Shown here piece by piece: positions 52,393 through 59,763 of a DNA stretch of 64,000 nucleotides. Numbering within the stretch: position 1 is the stretch's first letter; every line of letters starts with the position of its first letter. The notes beneath the pieces are model-generated. The model was not told where the DNA came from, ran no database searches, and worked only from the letters and a program-made list of their open reading frames with translations. The translations under genes were made by a program, and so were the position numbers. The DNA comes from Bosea beijingensis (GTDB lineage: Bacteria > Pseudomonadota > Alphaproteobacteria > Rhizobiales > Beijerinckiaceae), in assembly GCF_030758975.1 (NCBI RefSeq), contig NZ_CP132359.1:1008811-1072810 (forward strand), in the 5' to 3' direction.

Positions 52393-54098
52393 CCACGCAA
52401 AGCCGGCAGTTCATAGGCTACCCGGTCCACGGCTTCCTTCAGCACGTCAAGCGAGGCGTCATGGATGTAGCCGGCGCCGGACGACGCATCGTCATGCCCG
52501 GTGATCTGGTCGCTAACAGCACGCGGCACACCAGCCACCGACATCGCCGTCTTGAAGGTGTGCCGGAAGGAATGGAACACCTTCGCCGGGTCGGTGATAC
52601 CGACCTTCGGCAGATAGGTCCGGTTGAACCATCGCGGGATGAACTGGCTATAGGGCTGGTTGAGAATGCGCTTACCGCCAGCGCTCGCGGCGATACGGGC
52701 CTGCCCGTCCCCATACCATTCGGGGAACAGATGGGTTTCGCCGGCGGCCTTCAGCTTCGCGATGCGGGCATCAAGGCCAAGGTCCAGCAACTTGCTATGA
52801 ACCGGCGTGAGGCGAACCGACTGCTGGTTCTTCGTCTCTTCCTCGATAGCGAACACCAGCACGCCGCGTTCCTTGCGGATGCTCTTAAGGCGAAGCTGGG
52901 CGATCTCCGACGCGCGCATGCCGCTGTAAAGCGCGATCATCAGCGTCCAATGCTTCTCGCCGAAGTCCTGGCCCTTGAAGAGCGGCGGGGCGACGATGGC
53001 CTTCAGGTCAACGGACGTGAACGGCACGCGCGGCGCCTTGGTCGCGCCCTTCTTCGTATCGACCTTCACGCCCCGCGCCGGGTTGTCGGGGATGATCTCG
53101 TTATCGACGCACCACGACATGAGCGCGGACAGGCGCGGCAGCCACTTGTCATTGATGGTCGTGGCGCTCAGCGTCGGGAACGGGGTCTTCCGGGCGCCGT
53201 TGAGCTTGATCGCCTCGGGGAGCGGCTTCTCGGGGAAGCGTTTGCTGTAGTTGGAAGGCGTATCGAGCAGCGCGTTCTTGTAGGCCAGCACGTCCGCGCG
53301 GGTGATCCGATAGACCGGCCGCCCCTCGCCCATGAACTCTTCGAACATGCGGACGGCGACGCCATACTCGTATTCGGTCGCGTCCTTCGCCTGCTTCTCC
53401 TTCAGCATGGCTGGGAGGATTCCCGACAGGGGCTTGGAGCTATCGGCACCGACGATGCGGGCGCGCAGCGGATCAGCGCTCGCGGACGGCAGTTGACTCG
53501 CCGGGACTAGCATGGGGTGCTTTGGCGGGGCGTCCGGCTCACCACGATCGCGCCGGTTCTGGTTCTCGATCGTCTCGGCCTTCACGCCAGCGAGCATGCG
53601 GGCCAGCGCCCGCCAATCATCGCTGCCATTTGCCGGGACGGGATTGCCCTCGCTCGCGAACTCATCAACGGCCCACTGGATCAGAGCGGCAAGCTCGCAA
53701 TCCTCGGCCCCTCCCCGCGCCGCCCTCTTCAGCGCGTAATAGTAGGTCGGCCGGATAGCCGCCTCCATAACCGGATCGCTCAGATTCCGACCGCGCGCCA
53801 TCTCATCGCGCTCAAGCTCCCGGCCGTAATGCGCCACGGCCATCTGGTGGACGCTCAAGGGACGGCGCTTGGAAGGCACCGGCACGCTCAGCGCCACGGC
53901 CCGGTCGCGAGCTTCGTCTAGCTGAATCTGCATGGTGTGGACGGCGGAAGGCAGGAGCCGCAAGGCGATGGTCCGGTCGGCGTCCAGCGCCTTGGTAAGC
54001 TCCCGCTTACCCACGATCTCACGCAACAAATCAGGGACACGAAGCCGGGCGTAATAGCGGCCGTTGCGGTGCAAGAGATGACGGACTTTGGAGGCCAT
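52389..54098 (-). CDS. tyrosine recombinase (integrase)
   Basis: A 569-residue phage-type integrase. A small N-terminal arm-binding part (VRHLLHRNGRYYARLRVPDL), a core-binding SAM-like part (residues 215-290) and a catalytic domain are present. Catalytic residues: arginine in SGMRASEIAQLRL near 385, HSFRHTFKTAM near 515 (HxxR), the GHDDASSGAGYIH block with the nucleophilic tyrosine. The ATG at 54098 is preferred; the frame extends to a TTG at 54131, but that stretch overlaps the TTGTGTAGC repeats. It lies 118 bases from attR, as expected for the enzyme that inserted this element in tRNA-Ser. Confidence 0.93.
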   Translation of the reverse strand: MASKVRHLLHRNGRYYARLRVPDLLREIVGKRELTKALDADRTIALRLLPSAVHTMQIQLDEARDRAVALSVPVPSKRRPLSVHQMAVAHYGRELERDEMARGRNLSDPVMEAAIRPTYYYALKRAARGGAEDCELAALIQWAVDEFASEGNPVPANGSDDWRALARMLAGVKAETIENQNRRDRGEPDAPPKHPMLVPASQLPSASADPLRARIVGADSSKPLSGILPAMLKEKQAKDATEYEYGVAVRMFEEFMGEGRPVYRITRADVLAYKNALLDTPSNYSKRFPEKPLPEAIKLNGARKTPFPTLSATTINDKWLPRLSALMSWCVDNEIIPDNPARGVKVDTKKGATKAPRVPFTSVDLKAIVAPPLFKGQDFGEKHWTLMIALYSGMRASEIAQLRLKSIRKERGVLVFAIEEETKNQQSVRLTPVHSKLLDLGLDARIAKLKAAGETHLFPEWYGDGQARIAASAGGKRILNQPYSQFIPRWFNRTYLPKVGITDPAKVFHSFRHTFKTAMSVAGVPRAVSDQITGHDDASSGAGYIHDASLDVLKEAVDRVAYELPALRG

Positions 54099-54120
54099 GG
54101 CGGGAAGCTCTAAACTCGAA

Positions 54121-54142
54121 TTGTGTAGCAAATTGTGTAGCA
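54121..54142 (+). repeat. tandem TTGTGTAGCA repeats, candidate integrase arm sites
   Basis: TTGTGTAGCA occurs at 54121-54130 and again at 54133-54142, just upstream of the integrase start and 75-96 bases inside attR. The nine-base core TTGTGTAGC also occurs at 35975-35983 near attL, with the variant TATGTAGC at 35951-35958. Repeats near both ends in the same orientation fit arm-type binding sites of a tyrosine integrase. Confidence 0.55.
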
Positions 54143-54216
54143 GAAATATGTGTCGAGCCTTTGAAATTCAAGGGTTATTTTGAACATTCAATCACTTAGC
54201 GGCAATTGGAATGCAC

Positions 54217-54235
54217 TCCCTCCGTCTCCGCCACT
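54217..54235 (+). other. attR core (19-bp direct repeat)
   Basis: Exact copy of the attL core TCCCTCCGTCTCCGCCACT without the rest of a tRNA. It marks the right end of the element. Bases to its right are the original chromosome that once followed tRNA-Ser. Confidence 0.93.
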
Positions 54236-54919
54236 TTTCCCCTAATCCATTGATTTTGCGTCGATATTTTTGTCGCCTCAGTTGCTAGCTCACAAAACAA
54301 CACACAAATTTTCATGTGCTACATTTTGCGTCATTCGAGTGCAACGGCCGCCCTTCTCGGAATCGCGGCAACGCGACGGAATCCCCTTTTCCGATTGTGA
54401 GCATTGATCGTTTGCGCAACGCTCGCAGCGCAACCCGAATTTGCGATCTCAGAAATTACCTGGATATTCAGTATCTTAAGGGACGAGTCGGCCGCCATTT
54501 CGATTGTGGCCTCCGCCGTTCTCCGGCTAGAATCGTTCAGGTCTCGTTTGAAGCTCCCGGATAGCGGGCGTCGGCAAGCCCATCTGCGGTCGCCGACGGT
54601 GGGCAGACTGAAGCGACCGGCTTTCTCTCCTCCGAGGACAACGCGCCACTTCCTGACATTGACACGCTGCCAGGAAGCGGACGCCAGGATCGGCGTGGGT
54701 GGGGAGCTTCGTCCGCGAGGAGTGCTGAGAATTTCGGGCAGGATGGCGTACTCCGCTTCGCTGCCTTTCGACCGGTGAGTGTCGTGAGGTACTCACTGTG
54801 GGACGTCTGCGAGAAAATCAGCTGAGGCCAACATCAGCCCGTGTTGGCCGCCAATGTGGAATGGCCAAATGATGCCGCTATTCGATTTGGCGCGACCCAA
54901 TCTCCTTTTTTAGAGATGA
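54236..54919. other. 684 bases without a convincing gene
   Basis: The first 100 bases are rich in A and T and contain TGTAGCA in inverted orientation near 54325, which could be a relic of another integration event. Further on are short dyads, GTGAGT/ACTCAC near 54776-54796 and the perfect GGCCAACA/TGTTGGCC hairpin (54826-54849, eight-base loop). Short ORFs lack ribosome sites and protein character. Confidence 0.5.
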
Positions 54920-55411
54920 TCATCGCGAGCGTTCGCGGCGGCACGCATTCTCGATCCGGCCGATTGCACGTCCAGCATTCGTCAGCCGGATCACCTCATA
55001 GCCCTTGGCAAAACCCGCGTTGGTGAAGCGCATTCTCTTCCCGGTCTTCAGCGCGTTAAGGAGGCCGGCAGGCATCCCAGCAGCACGCTTCACATAGGGC
55101 AGCTTGCTCGCCGGAGCTGGGTGCATCGCAACGACAAACCGGTCGCCATCGATATCAATTTCCGTCTGGTCAGGGAAATCCGGACCAGGCGCCGCTAGAT
55201 AAAGGGCAAGCACCGCGGTCGCCTCGCAACGGACATAGGCGCAGACATAGCTGTCGTCGGTGAAGCGCTCCGCGCAACCTTGAACCGTACGTGTCTGCTC
55301 GCCTCGAAACCTTGCCATTTCCCAGCCCGACGCATGACCCGGAGTGGGCCACCACGCCATGTGCGAAACGGCGATAGCGGTTGCGAAGGCAACATATCGC
55401 GCGTGCTGCAT
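54920..55411 (-). CDS. exported protein of unknown function
   Basis: A 163-residue protein with a signal peptide of about 28 residues (MQHARYVAFATAIAVSHMAW, cleavage near GHASG). The mature part has four cysteines (one pair in VQGCAERFTDDSYVCAYVRC) and a beta-rich middle (DQTEIDIDGDRFVVAMHPAP), ending with a basic helix. Likely periplasmic. I do not recognise a family. The ATG at 55411 is chosen because it starts the signal peptide. It is the first of a run of small exported proteins and points away from the others. Confidence 0.6.
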   Translation of the reverse strand: MQHARYVAFATAIAVSHMAWWPTPGHASGWEMARFRGEQTRTVQGCAERFTDDSYVCAYVRCEATAVLALYLAAPGPDFPDQTEIDIDGDRFVVAMHPAPASKLPYVKRAAGMPAGLLNALKTGKRMRFTNAGFAKGYEVIRLTNAGRAIGRIENACRRERSR

Positions 55412-55720
55412 GAATTTGCCCCACATCCACATACCTGGGTCAGCTTCTACTCCAACCACCACGCCCGGGTTGATCCCGACGACGGTGCGTACGCGTAATG
55501 TTCGGTGTTATCTGCATTCCGTTAGCTCCCCACTTGAAACCTTGTGGGTGTTGCAGCGCTCGACGTCATGCGCGCACGACCCCGAACCGATTGCGACCGC
55601 GAGAGCAACGAGAATTCTAGCGCGCGATGTCCTCAGGAACTCGCGGTTGCTGCGAAATTTGATCATCTTCGCCCGTCCGGTTCAATTGCTCAGCCGACAA
55701 GTTGGTCATAGCATTCTGTG
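55412..55720. other. 309-base divergent intergenic region
   Basis: Lies between the leftward gene at 55411 and the rightward gene at 55721 and must contain their promoters. No strong palindrome, repeat or RNA signature is visible. Confidence 0.5.
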
Positions 55721-55951
55721 ATGTGGCGCGTCCCTTTTGGGCTCGGTGTCGGGCTCACCGTACTGACGTTTGCAGCGTGGTACCTGCTCAGCGGATTTGG
55801 CTGCGAAATGAACACGTCCGGATGCACAACAATCCGGCTCGATTGGTCGCGGGATGCGCTCCTCACTTTTCTGCCACCGCTTGCGATCGGTGCGGCGCTT
55901 GTCTTGATCGGCTTGGCAAAAAGAAGTCGGGCTAGACGCCATGACAGATGA
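55721..55951 (+). CDS. small two-span membrane protein (hypothetical)
   Basis: A 76-residue protein with two hydrophobic helices (VPFGLGVGLTVLTFAAWYLL and LLTFLPPLAIGAALVLIGLA) joined by a short loop with two cysteines (GCEMNTSGC), probably exposed to the periplasm and able to form a disulfide. A basic tail (KRSRARRHD) lies inside. The next gene starts 11 bases before its end, so it is likely the first gene of a three-gene operon. No family recognised. Confidence 0.6.
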   Translation: MWRVPFGLGVGLTVLTFAAWYLLSGFGCEMNTSGCTTIRLDWSRDALLTFLPPLAIGAALVLIGLAKRSRARRHDR

Positions 55952-56477
55952 TCGGTGTTGCGCAGCCCTTGTTGCTCCAGCTGCGCTGATGACGATGGTC
56001 GGCTTCTTGACCTTGGCGCAGCATGCGAATGCGGCCGACCGGCGCCCCTCTCTGTGCAAGCGCGACGAGGTTGCGATTTTCTCATGCAGTCTCGGCAGGA
56101 AAGTCGTTTCCTTGTGCGCTTCGCCAGACCTCACTGAAACGGCGGGAACGATGAGCTATCGATTTGGCAGGAAGGGCGCCATCGAGCTTGAGTATCCCGC
56201 GGCCCCCGTGCATCCGCGAACGGCTTTCACTGCAGGGATCGATTCTGCCGAACGCGGCGACTTCGTCCGCTTTTCCAAAGGCGAGTTCACCTACACGCTC
56301 TATGCGCTGGTGGGATTGCGCGAACGCCGTGAAGAGGACGGGCTTTCGATCGCGCGGGGCGCGAAGGTCGTGCGCAATCTGAAATGCGCCGATTTCGCGA
56401 TGGGCGAAACGGCCTGGCAGTTGATGTACCGCGCCAAGTTGCCGGCCGATCCATCTCAGTCGATCGCGCCCCAGTGA
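55941..56477 (+). CDS. exported protein of unknown function
   Basis: A 178-residue protein with a signal peptide ending near HANA|ADRRP (residue 31). The mature part has cysteines in PSLCKRDE, FSCSLG, SLCASPD and NLKCAD, enough for two disulfides, and strands such as GTMSYRFGRKGAIELEY and GEFTYTLYALVGLR. It recalls small periplasmic beta proteins but no family name can be given. It overlaps the upstream membrane-protein gene and is itself overlapped (GTGA) by the next gene, so the three are a translationally linked unit. Confidence 0.65.
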   Translation: MTDDRCCAALVAPAALMTMVGFLTLAQHANAADRRPSLCKRDEVAIFSCSLGRKVVSLCASPDLTETAGTMSYRFGRKGAIELEYPAAPVHPRTAFTAGIDSAERGDFVRFSKGEFTYTLYALVGLRERREEDGLSIARGAKVVRNLKCADFAMGETAWQLMYRAKLPADPSQSIAPQ

Positions 56478-57409
56478 CGTTTCGTTTCATCGTGCGGATG
56501 CTGCCTGCGCCGATCCGCGTGAAAATGGCGCCAACCAGCCGCCCCTCTGCTCGCGCGCGGCTTATGCTGACTGCGATTGCGATCATATATTCACTCGGCG
56601 CGTCCGCTCACGCCTCTGCCGGTGCGAAGCCCCTGCGTGTTTCCGTGGGGACTGCGTTATCCGCTCAACCGCAGGTGACCTATGCCGATCTCCTGCGACA
56701 GGTCATTCCAAACCTGTCGCTGGCCGGTGAGGTCGCAACCGGCCGTCTTTCGGCTCCTTTGCGAGCGATCGATCGTCGCTCGCCCCCGATCGAAACACTC
56801 GATCATGTCGAAATTCGAGAGATCTCGGCTTTGACCTTCAAGGCAGTCGGCAAGCCGAGACTTGCTGTTCTCGCCAATATCAGCCGCTCCAACGATGCGG
56901 AACAGCGCACGCTTCTCGCCGTGTTCGACATTTCGCGGCCGCCGCGTCTGCTGGATGCCGTGGATGTCGGGATGGATCGCTCCACTGCGTTCGACGATCA
57001 TCCGCTCGTGCAGATCGGTCCGCAGGACATCGCCGTCGTTACCTCAAGCCGCCACTCCAATTCCAATCAGAGTTACGCCCTCAATTCGCTGATCTTCATG
57101 CAGGATGGCGCATTGGCTTTGGTCGATACGTTTCTGGTCTTCGGCGAGCGGGGCTGTGGTTTCACTCAACGCCAATCGATCTCGATCAAACGCAGGCCGG
57201 ATAGCCAGTCTGGTCGCTACCACGATCTAGACGTGACGATCACCGATCGTCGCAGGGCCGTCCGGGAAAGTTGTGACGTGTCTCCCCCGAAGGGACCTGC
57301 TGTTCAGACCACACATGCCATTTATCGCTGGACCGCCGCGGAGAAGCGCTATTTGCCGCAATCGGACGCTCTCAAACGGCTGGCCGATCGAACGGCTGAG
57401 CGCTTCTAG
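56474..57409 (+). CDS. exported protein of unknown function
   Basis: A 311-residue protein. The GTG start at 56474 overlaps the previous stop by four bases; an ATG at 56498 is an alternative. A long basic N region leads to a hydrophobic segment (LMLTAIAIIYSLGASAHASA) that should act as a signal peptide. The mature part is beta-rich (ALTFKAVGKPRLAVLANISR, RTLLAVFDISRPPRLLDAVD) and reminiscent of a propeller or sandwich fold, with one cysteine pair (GERGCGF, VRESCDV). Not recognised. Last gene of the three-gene operon. Confidence 0.65.
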   Translation: MTFRFIVRMLPAPIRVKMAPTSRPSARARLMLTAIAIIYSLGASAHASAGAKPLRVSVGTALSAQPQVTYADLLRQVIPNLSLAGEVATGRLSAPLRAIDRRSPPIETLDHVEIREISALTFKAVGKPRLAVLANISRSNDAEQRTLLAVFDISRPPRLLDAVDVGMDRSTAFDDHPLVQIGPQDIAVVTSSRHSNSNQSYALNSLIFMQDGALALVDTFLVFGERGCGFTQRQSISIKRRPDSQSGRYHDLDVTITDRRRAVRESCDVSPPKGPAVQTTHAIYRWTAAEKRYLPQSDALKRLADRTAERF

Positions 57410-57449
57410 CGGAACGTGGATCGATGGCCGCGATAGCGGGTCGCGCGCC

Positions 57450-57821
57450 CTACTCGCATTCCTGCATCTCCAGATAGCGCCGGCTGACCCAGCCCTCGGT
57501 TGTTGACGATTTTGCCTCGTCGAGGCGCCGCACGCTCGAAACATGCATCCAGCGTCCGGTCTCGTCGCAAACGGTCGATCGACCGATGCGCTGGCAGGTC
57601 ATGTCCGTGACCCAAAGTCTGTCGCCCGGAATCAGCCGTCCAGACTGGGCAAAGCGAAGCCCGGGACCGCTACGCAGCGCCAGGAATCCATCCGGCGTCG
57701 GCAGCACCCTTGCGCAGCCATCGAGCGTTGCGAGAGCAGGGGTGGAAAATGCGATCGCAGCCAGGGTGATGACCACCGCTCGGCAACTTATCGTCGAAAA
57801 TACTGATCGATTGATGCTCAT
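57450..57821 (-). CDS. exported SH3-domain (SH3b-like) protein
   Basis: A 123-residue protein with a signal peptide of about 31 residues (ending STPALA) followed by a bacterial SH3-like domain: GFLALRSGPGLRFAQSGRLI, then PGDRLWVTDMTC and GWVSRRYLEMQECE. Bacterial SH3 domains bind peptidoglycan or proteins in the cell envelope. Cysteines are spaced for disulfides (GCARV, MTCQR, TVCDE, QECE). The ATG at 57821 starts the signal peptide. It is convergent with the preceding operon, 40 bases apart. Confidence 0.75.
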   Translation of the reverse strand: MSINRSVFSTISCRAVVITLAAIAFSTPALATLDGCARVLPTPDGFLALRSGPGLRFAQSGRLIPGDRLWVTDMTCQRIGRSTVCDETGRWMHVSSVRRLDEAKSSTTEGWVSRRYLEMQECE

Positions 57822-57970
57822 CCGTTGCCGCAATATCCTTTCTTCCGCGGATGAAACAGCGTTGGCCGTACCGGGGCAAGAGCCTGATTTCCAGTGTTGG
57901 AACGAAGCATCGCCGAGCAACTTGCGTTGAGCCGCCTCGACGCAGATCATCAAGCGCTCATCTTCTCAGG

Positions 57971-58618
57971 ATGCCGCTGATGCCAAGACCGGTTGGTGCT
58001 CGTGTCATTTCCGTCATCGTGGCCTTCGGGGTCACGCCGGCGATTGCGCAGCCGCTCGGGGATATCCTCGACTGCGCTGGTCCTTTCGCGAAGGGCGCTT
58101 CGGAAGGGAGCCTCAAGCAGCATTTCGGCGCGGAGAACGTCGGCCCCGGCGACATCGACATCGGCGAAGCTACGACAGAGCCAGGAACAATCGTTTTTCC
58201 AGATGACCCGAAGCGGCGCATCGAAGTGCTTTGGCACGATGCCAGCAATCGGCGGCAACCGCGATCCATCGCGCTTACCGGCTCATCGACCTGGGTCATC
58301 AGTGCTCGGTTTCCAGATCGTCGCAGGTTCGGTCTCGGTGCCGACCTCGCTCAAGTCGAGGCTATCAACGGCCGCGCGTTCAGGCTGAACGGCTTCGGCT
58401 GGGTCAATGGCGGATACGTCGTCGACTGGAACGGCGGCGCGCTTGGATCCAGCCATGCGTGCCGGCTGGACCTGCGATACAGCCTGGGCACGGAAACCAA
58501 ACCGCGTGTAGCCAAGCGCGTTTCCGGTGGCCGACGATTTGGCTCCTCGGACCCTGCCATGCGTTCCGCAAAGCCGATCGTTTCGGAAATCTCCCTTTAC
58601 TGGCAAAGTGAGCCGTGA
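57971..58618 (+). CDS. exported protein of unknown family, paralogue of the gene at 12281
   Basis: A 215-residue exported protein (signal peptide about 27 residues, ending PAIAQ). It shares with the protein at 12281-12913 the blocks FAKGASE, FGAENV, TEPGT, KRRIEVLWHD, LNGFGW followed by GGYVVDWN, and the C-terminal EISLYW. By eye, roughly 40 percent of aligned residues are identical, so the two are paralogues or an old duplication. The ATG at 57971 or 57980 is the start. Its stop overlaps the next gene's GTG by four bases. Function unknown. Confidence 0.8.
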   Translation: MPLMPRPVGARVISVIVAFGVTPAIAQPLGDILDCAGPFAKGASEGSLKQHFGAENVGPGDIDIGEATTEPGTIVFPDDPKRRIEVLWHDASNRRQPRSIALTGSSTWVISARFPDRRRFGLGADLAQVEAINGRAFRLNGFGWVNGGYVVDWNGGALGSSHACRLDLRYSLGTETKPRVAKRVSGGRRFGSSDPAMRSAKPIVSEISLYWQSEP

Positions 58619-59076
58619 AGGCCCTGTCGGCAGCCCGATTGCTTCGATGGCACTGGCGAGCGTCAGGCACTGGCCTGGGGGCAGATTGCCATCCGCCGAC
58701 CTTGAGACGTCGAGCTCTGGCAACAGTCCCCTTGCTTCTTGCGCTGGCTGCGTCCGCCGTCGCACGGGGTGCCGAGACGCTGCCGATCAATCTGCGGGGC
58801 AGCTGGGCTCTGGACCCGTCGGATTGCTCGGCGGAAGCCTCTGCTGATTTCAGGATCGAAGTTACGGCGACAGACGTGGTCTTTGCGGCGTCACTCTGGT
58901 CGGCGCCAAACTGGATCCGGTCAGGGCCGGGCTGGCGCGGCGTCGCCTCGATCGACGAGGGCGGAGCCGGGCGATTGCCGGGCCGGCATACGATCACCTT
59001 GAGGCTCAATCGCGACGCGACGCTGTCGATCGGCCGTAGAGGGCAACCGGATGCCGTCTACCATAGATGCCGGTGA
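58615..59076 (+). CDS. exported protein of unknown function
   Basis: A 153-residue ORF with a GTG start at 58615 that overlaps the stop of the paralogue gene by four bases (GTGA), supporting coupling. The signal peptide appears unusually far in (RRRALATVPLLLALAASAVA, residues 31-50), so translation may really begin downstream. The mature part (INLRGSWALDPSDCSAEASA, GRHTITLRLNRDATLSIGRR, a final HRCR) looks like a small beta-sandwich or lipocalin-like protein with one disulfide. No family name is supported. Confidence 0.55.
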   Translation: MKALSAARLLRWHWRASGTGLGADCHPPTLRRRALATVPLLLALAASAVARGAETLPINLRGSWALDPSDCSAEASADFRIEVTATDVVFAASLWSAPNWIRSGPGWRGVASIDEGGAGRLPGRHTITLRLNRDATLSIGRRGQPDAVYHRCR

Positions 59077-59104
59077 AGTCCGATCAGGCGATGTCGAACC
59101 GGTT

Positions 59105-59485
59105 CTATAACCGACGCTTGCCGCAGTCGCGATTCATTCGGGCTTGATTGCGGCGATATCGCTCGCTCTGACCTTCGCCCTCGATGTGAAGCGTCTGCTG
59201 AGCAAGATCCACAACGAAAGGCCGAAAACCCAAGTACTGATCGTTCCCGTTTTTTGCGTCGATCAGGCCGCAGATGCGCTCGCCGGCGATCGACCGTACG
59301 GCTTTCACGCGCGAAGCAGGTCCATCCGCCAGAATGAGGTCGAGCAACTCGCGAACCCCTGTCTGCTGCTTTTCCGAGAGCCTCCGGAAGGTCCCATCGA
59401 CATCCTCGAACCCATGGGCTGGCGCGCAGGCCAACAAGACGATCATAGAGCTGCGCGATACGACGGCGCTGAGTGATTTCATCAT
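59105..59485 (-). CDS. exported protein of unknown function
   Basis: A 126-residue protein with a signal peptide of about 26 residues (SRSSMIVLLACAPAHGF). The mature part is mostly helical (GTFRRLSEKQQTGVRELLDL) with a conserved-looking RICGLIDAKNGNDQYLGFRP block and a final DCGKRRL; the two cysteines could pair. Not recognised. It is convergent with the previous gene, 28 bases apart. Confidence 0.6.
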   Translation of the reverse strand: MMKSLSAVVSRSSMIVLLACAPAHGFEDVDGTFRRLSEKQQTGVRELLDLILADGPASRVKAVRSIAGERICGLIDAKNGNDQYLGFRPFVVDLAQQTLHIEGEGQSERYRRNQARMNRDCGKRRL

Positions 59486-59763
59486 CTCGTTCCGATGAAG
59501 GCAGATCCTGATCGCATCCGATTTTCGTGGTCAACCCAGGCGAAGATCTCCGACACCGAACATCGTGCCTTACGCATCGCGCGTAATGAGCTGAGGTTAC
59601 CGACTAAGAGCGCAATGTCTTTGGCTCCGACGCCTGACGGGATAACGCTAGGTGAGCATCACGCAAGTGTTCCGGGTGTTGAGCCACGCCGTTCATCCGA
59701 CCATTTAGCTCGTCGGCAACATCCAGTGCCCCAAGCGCGCGGCAAGCGGGAGAGGATAAGACC

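Larger units (their letters stand above)
35883..54235. mobile_element. 18.35-kb integrated prophage-like element in tRNA-Ser
   Basis: The element is bounded by identical 19-bp repeats (TCCCTCCGTCTCCGCCACT), of which the left copy is the 3' end of tRNA-Ser. It has a tyrosine integrase next to the right repeat and a leftward operon for portal, protease-capsid, head-tail joining, terminase, tape measure and minor tail proteins. The left arm carries small unknown genes. I find no repressor, excisionase, replication, lysis, tail-tube, tail-tip or fibre gene. All key motifs of the terminase, protease and integrase look intact, so the element appears reduced by design or deletion rather than decayed by point mutation. 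Reduced prophage and phage satellite are both possible. Confidence 0.9.

Noticed and set aside
35883..54235. Interpretation of the element as an RcGTA-type gene transfer agent cluster
   Set aside because: A GTA-gp10-like gene is present, but the element has an integrase, att sites and a tRNA target, and lacks the GTA tail-tube, gp12-15 and cell-wall hydrolase genes.
54404..54778. A 124-codon rightward ORF just right of attR
   Set aside because: No ribosome site, no signal peptide or domain, and a codon pattern unlike neighbouring genes; probably chance.
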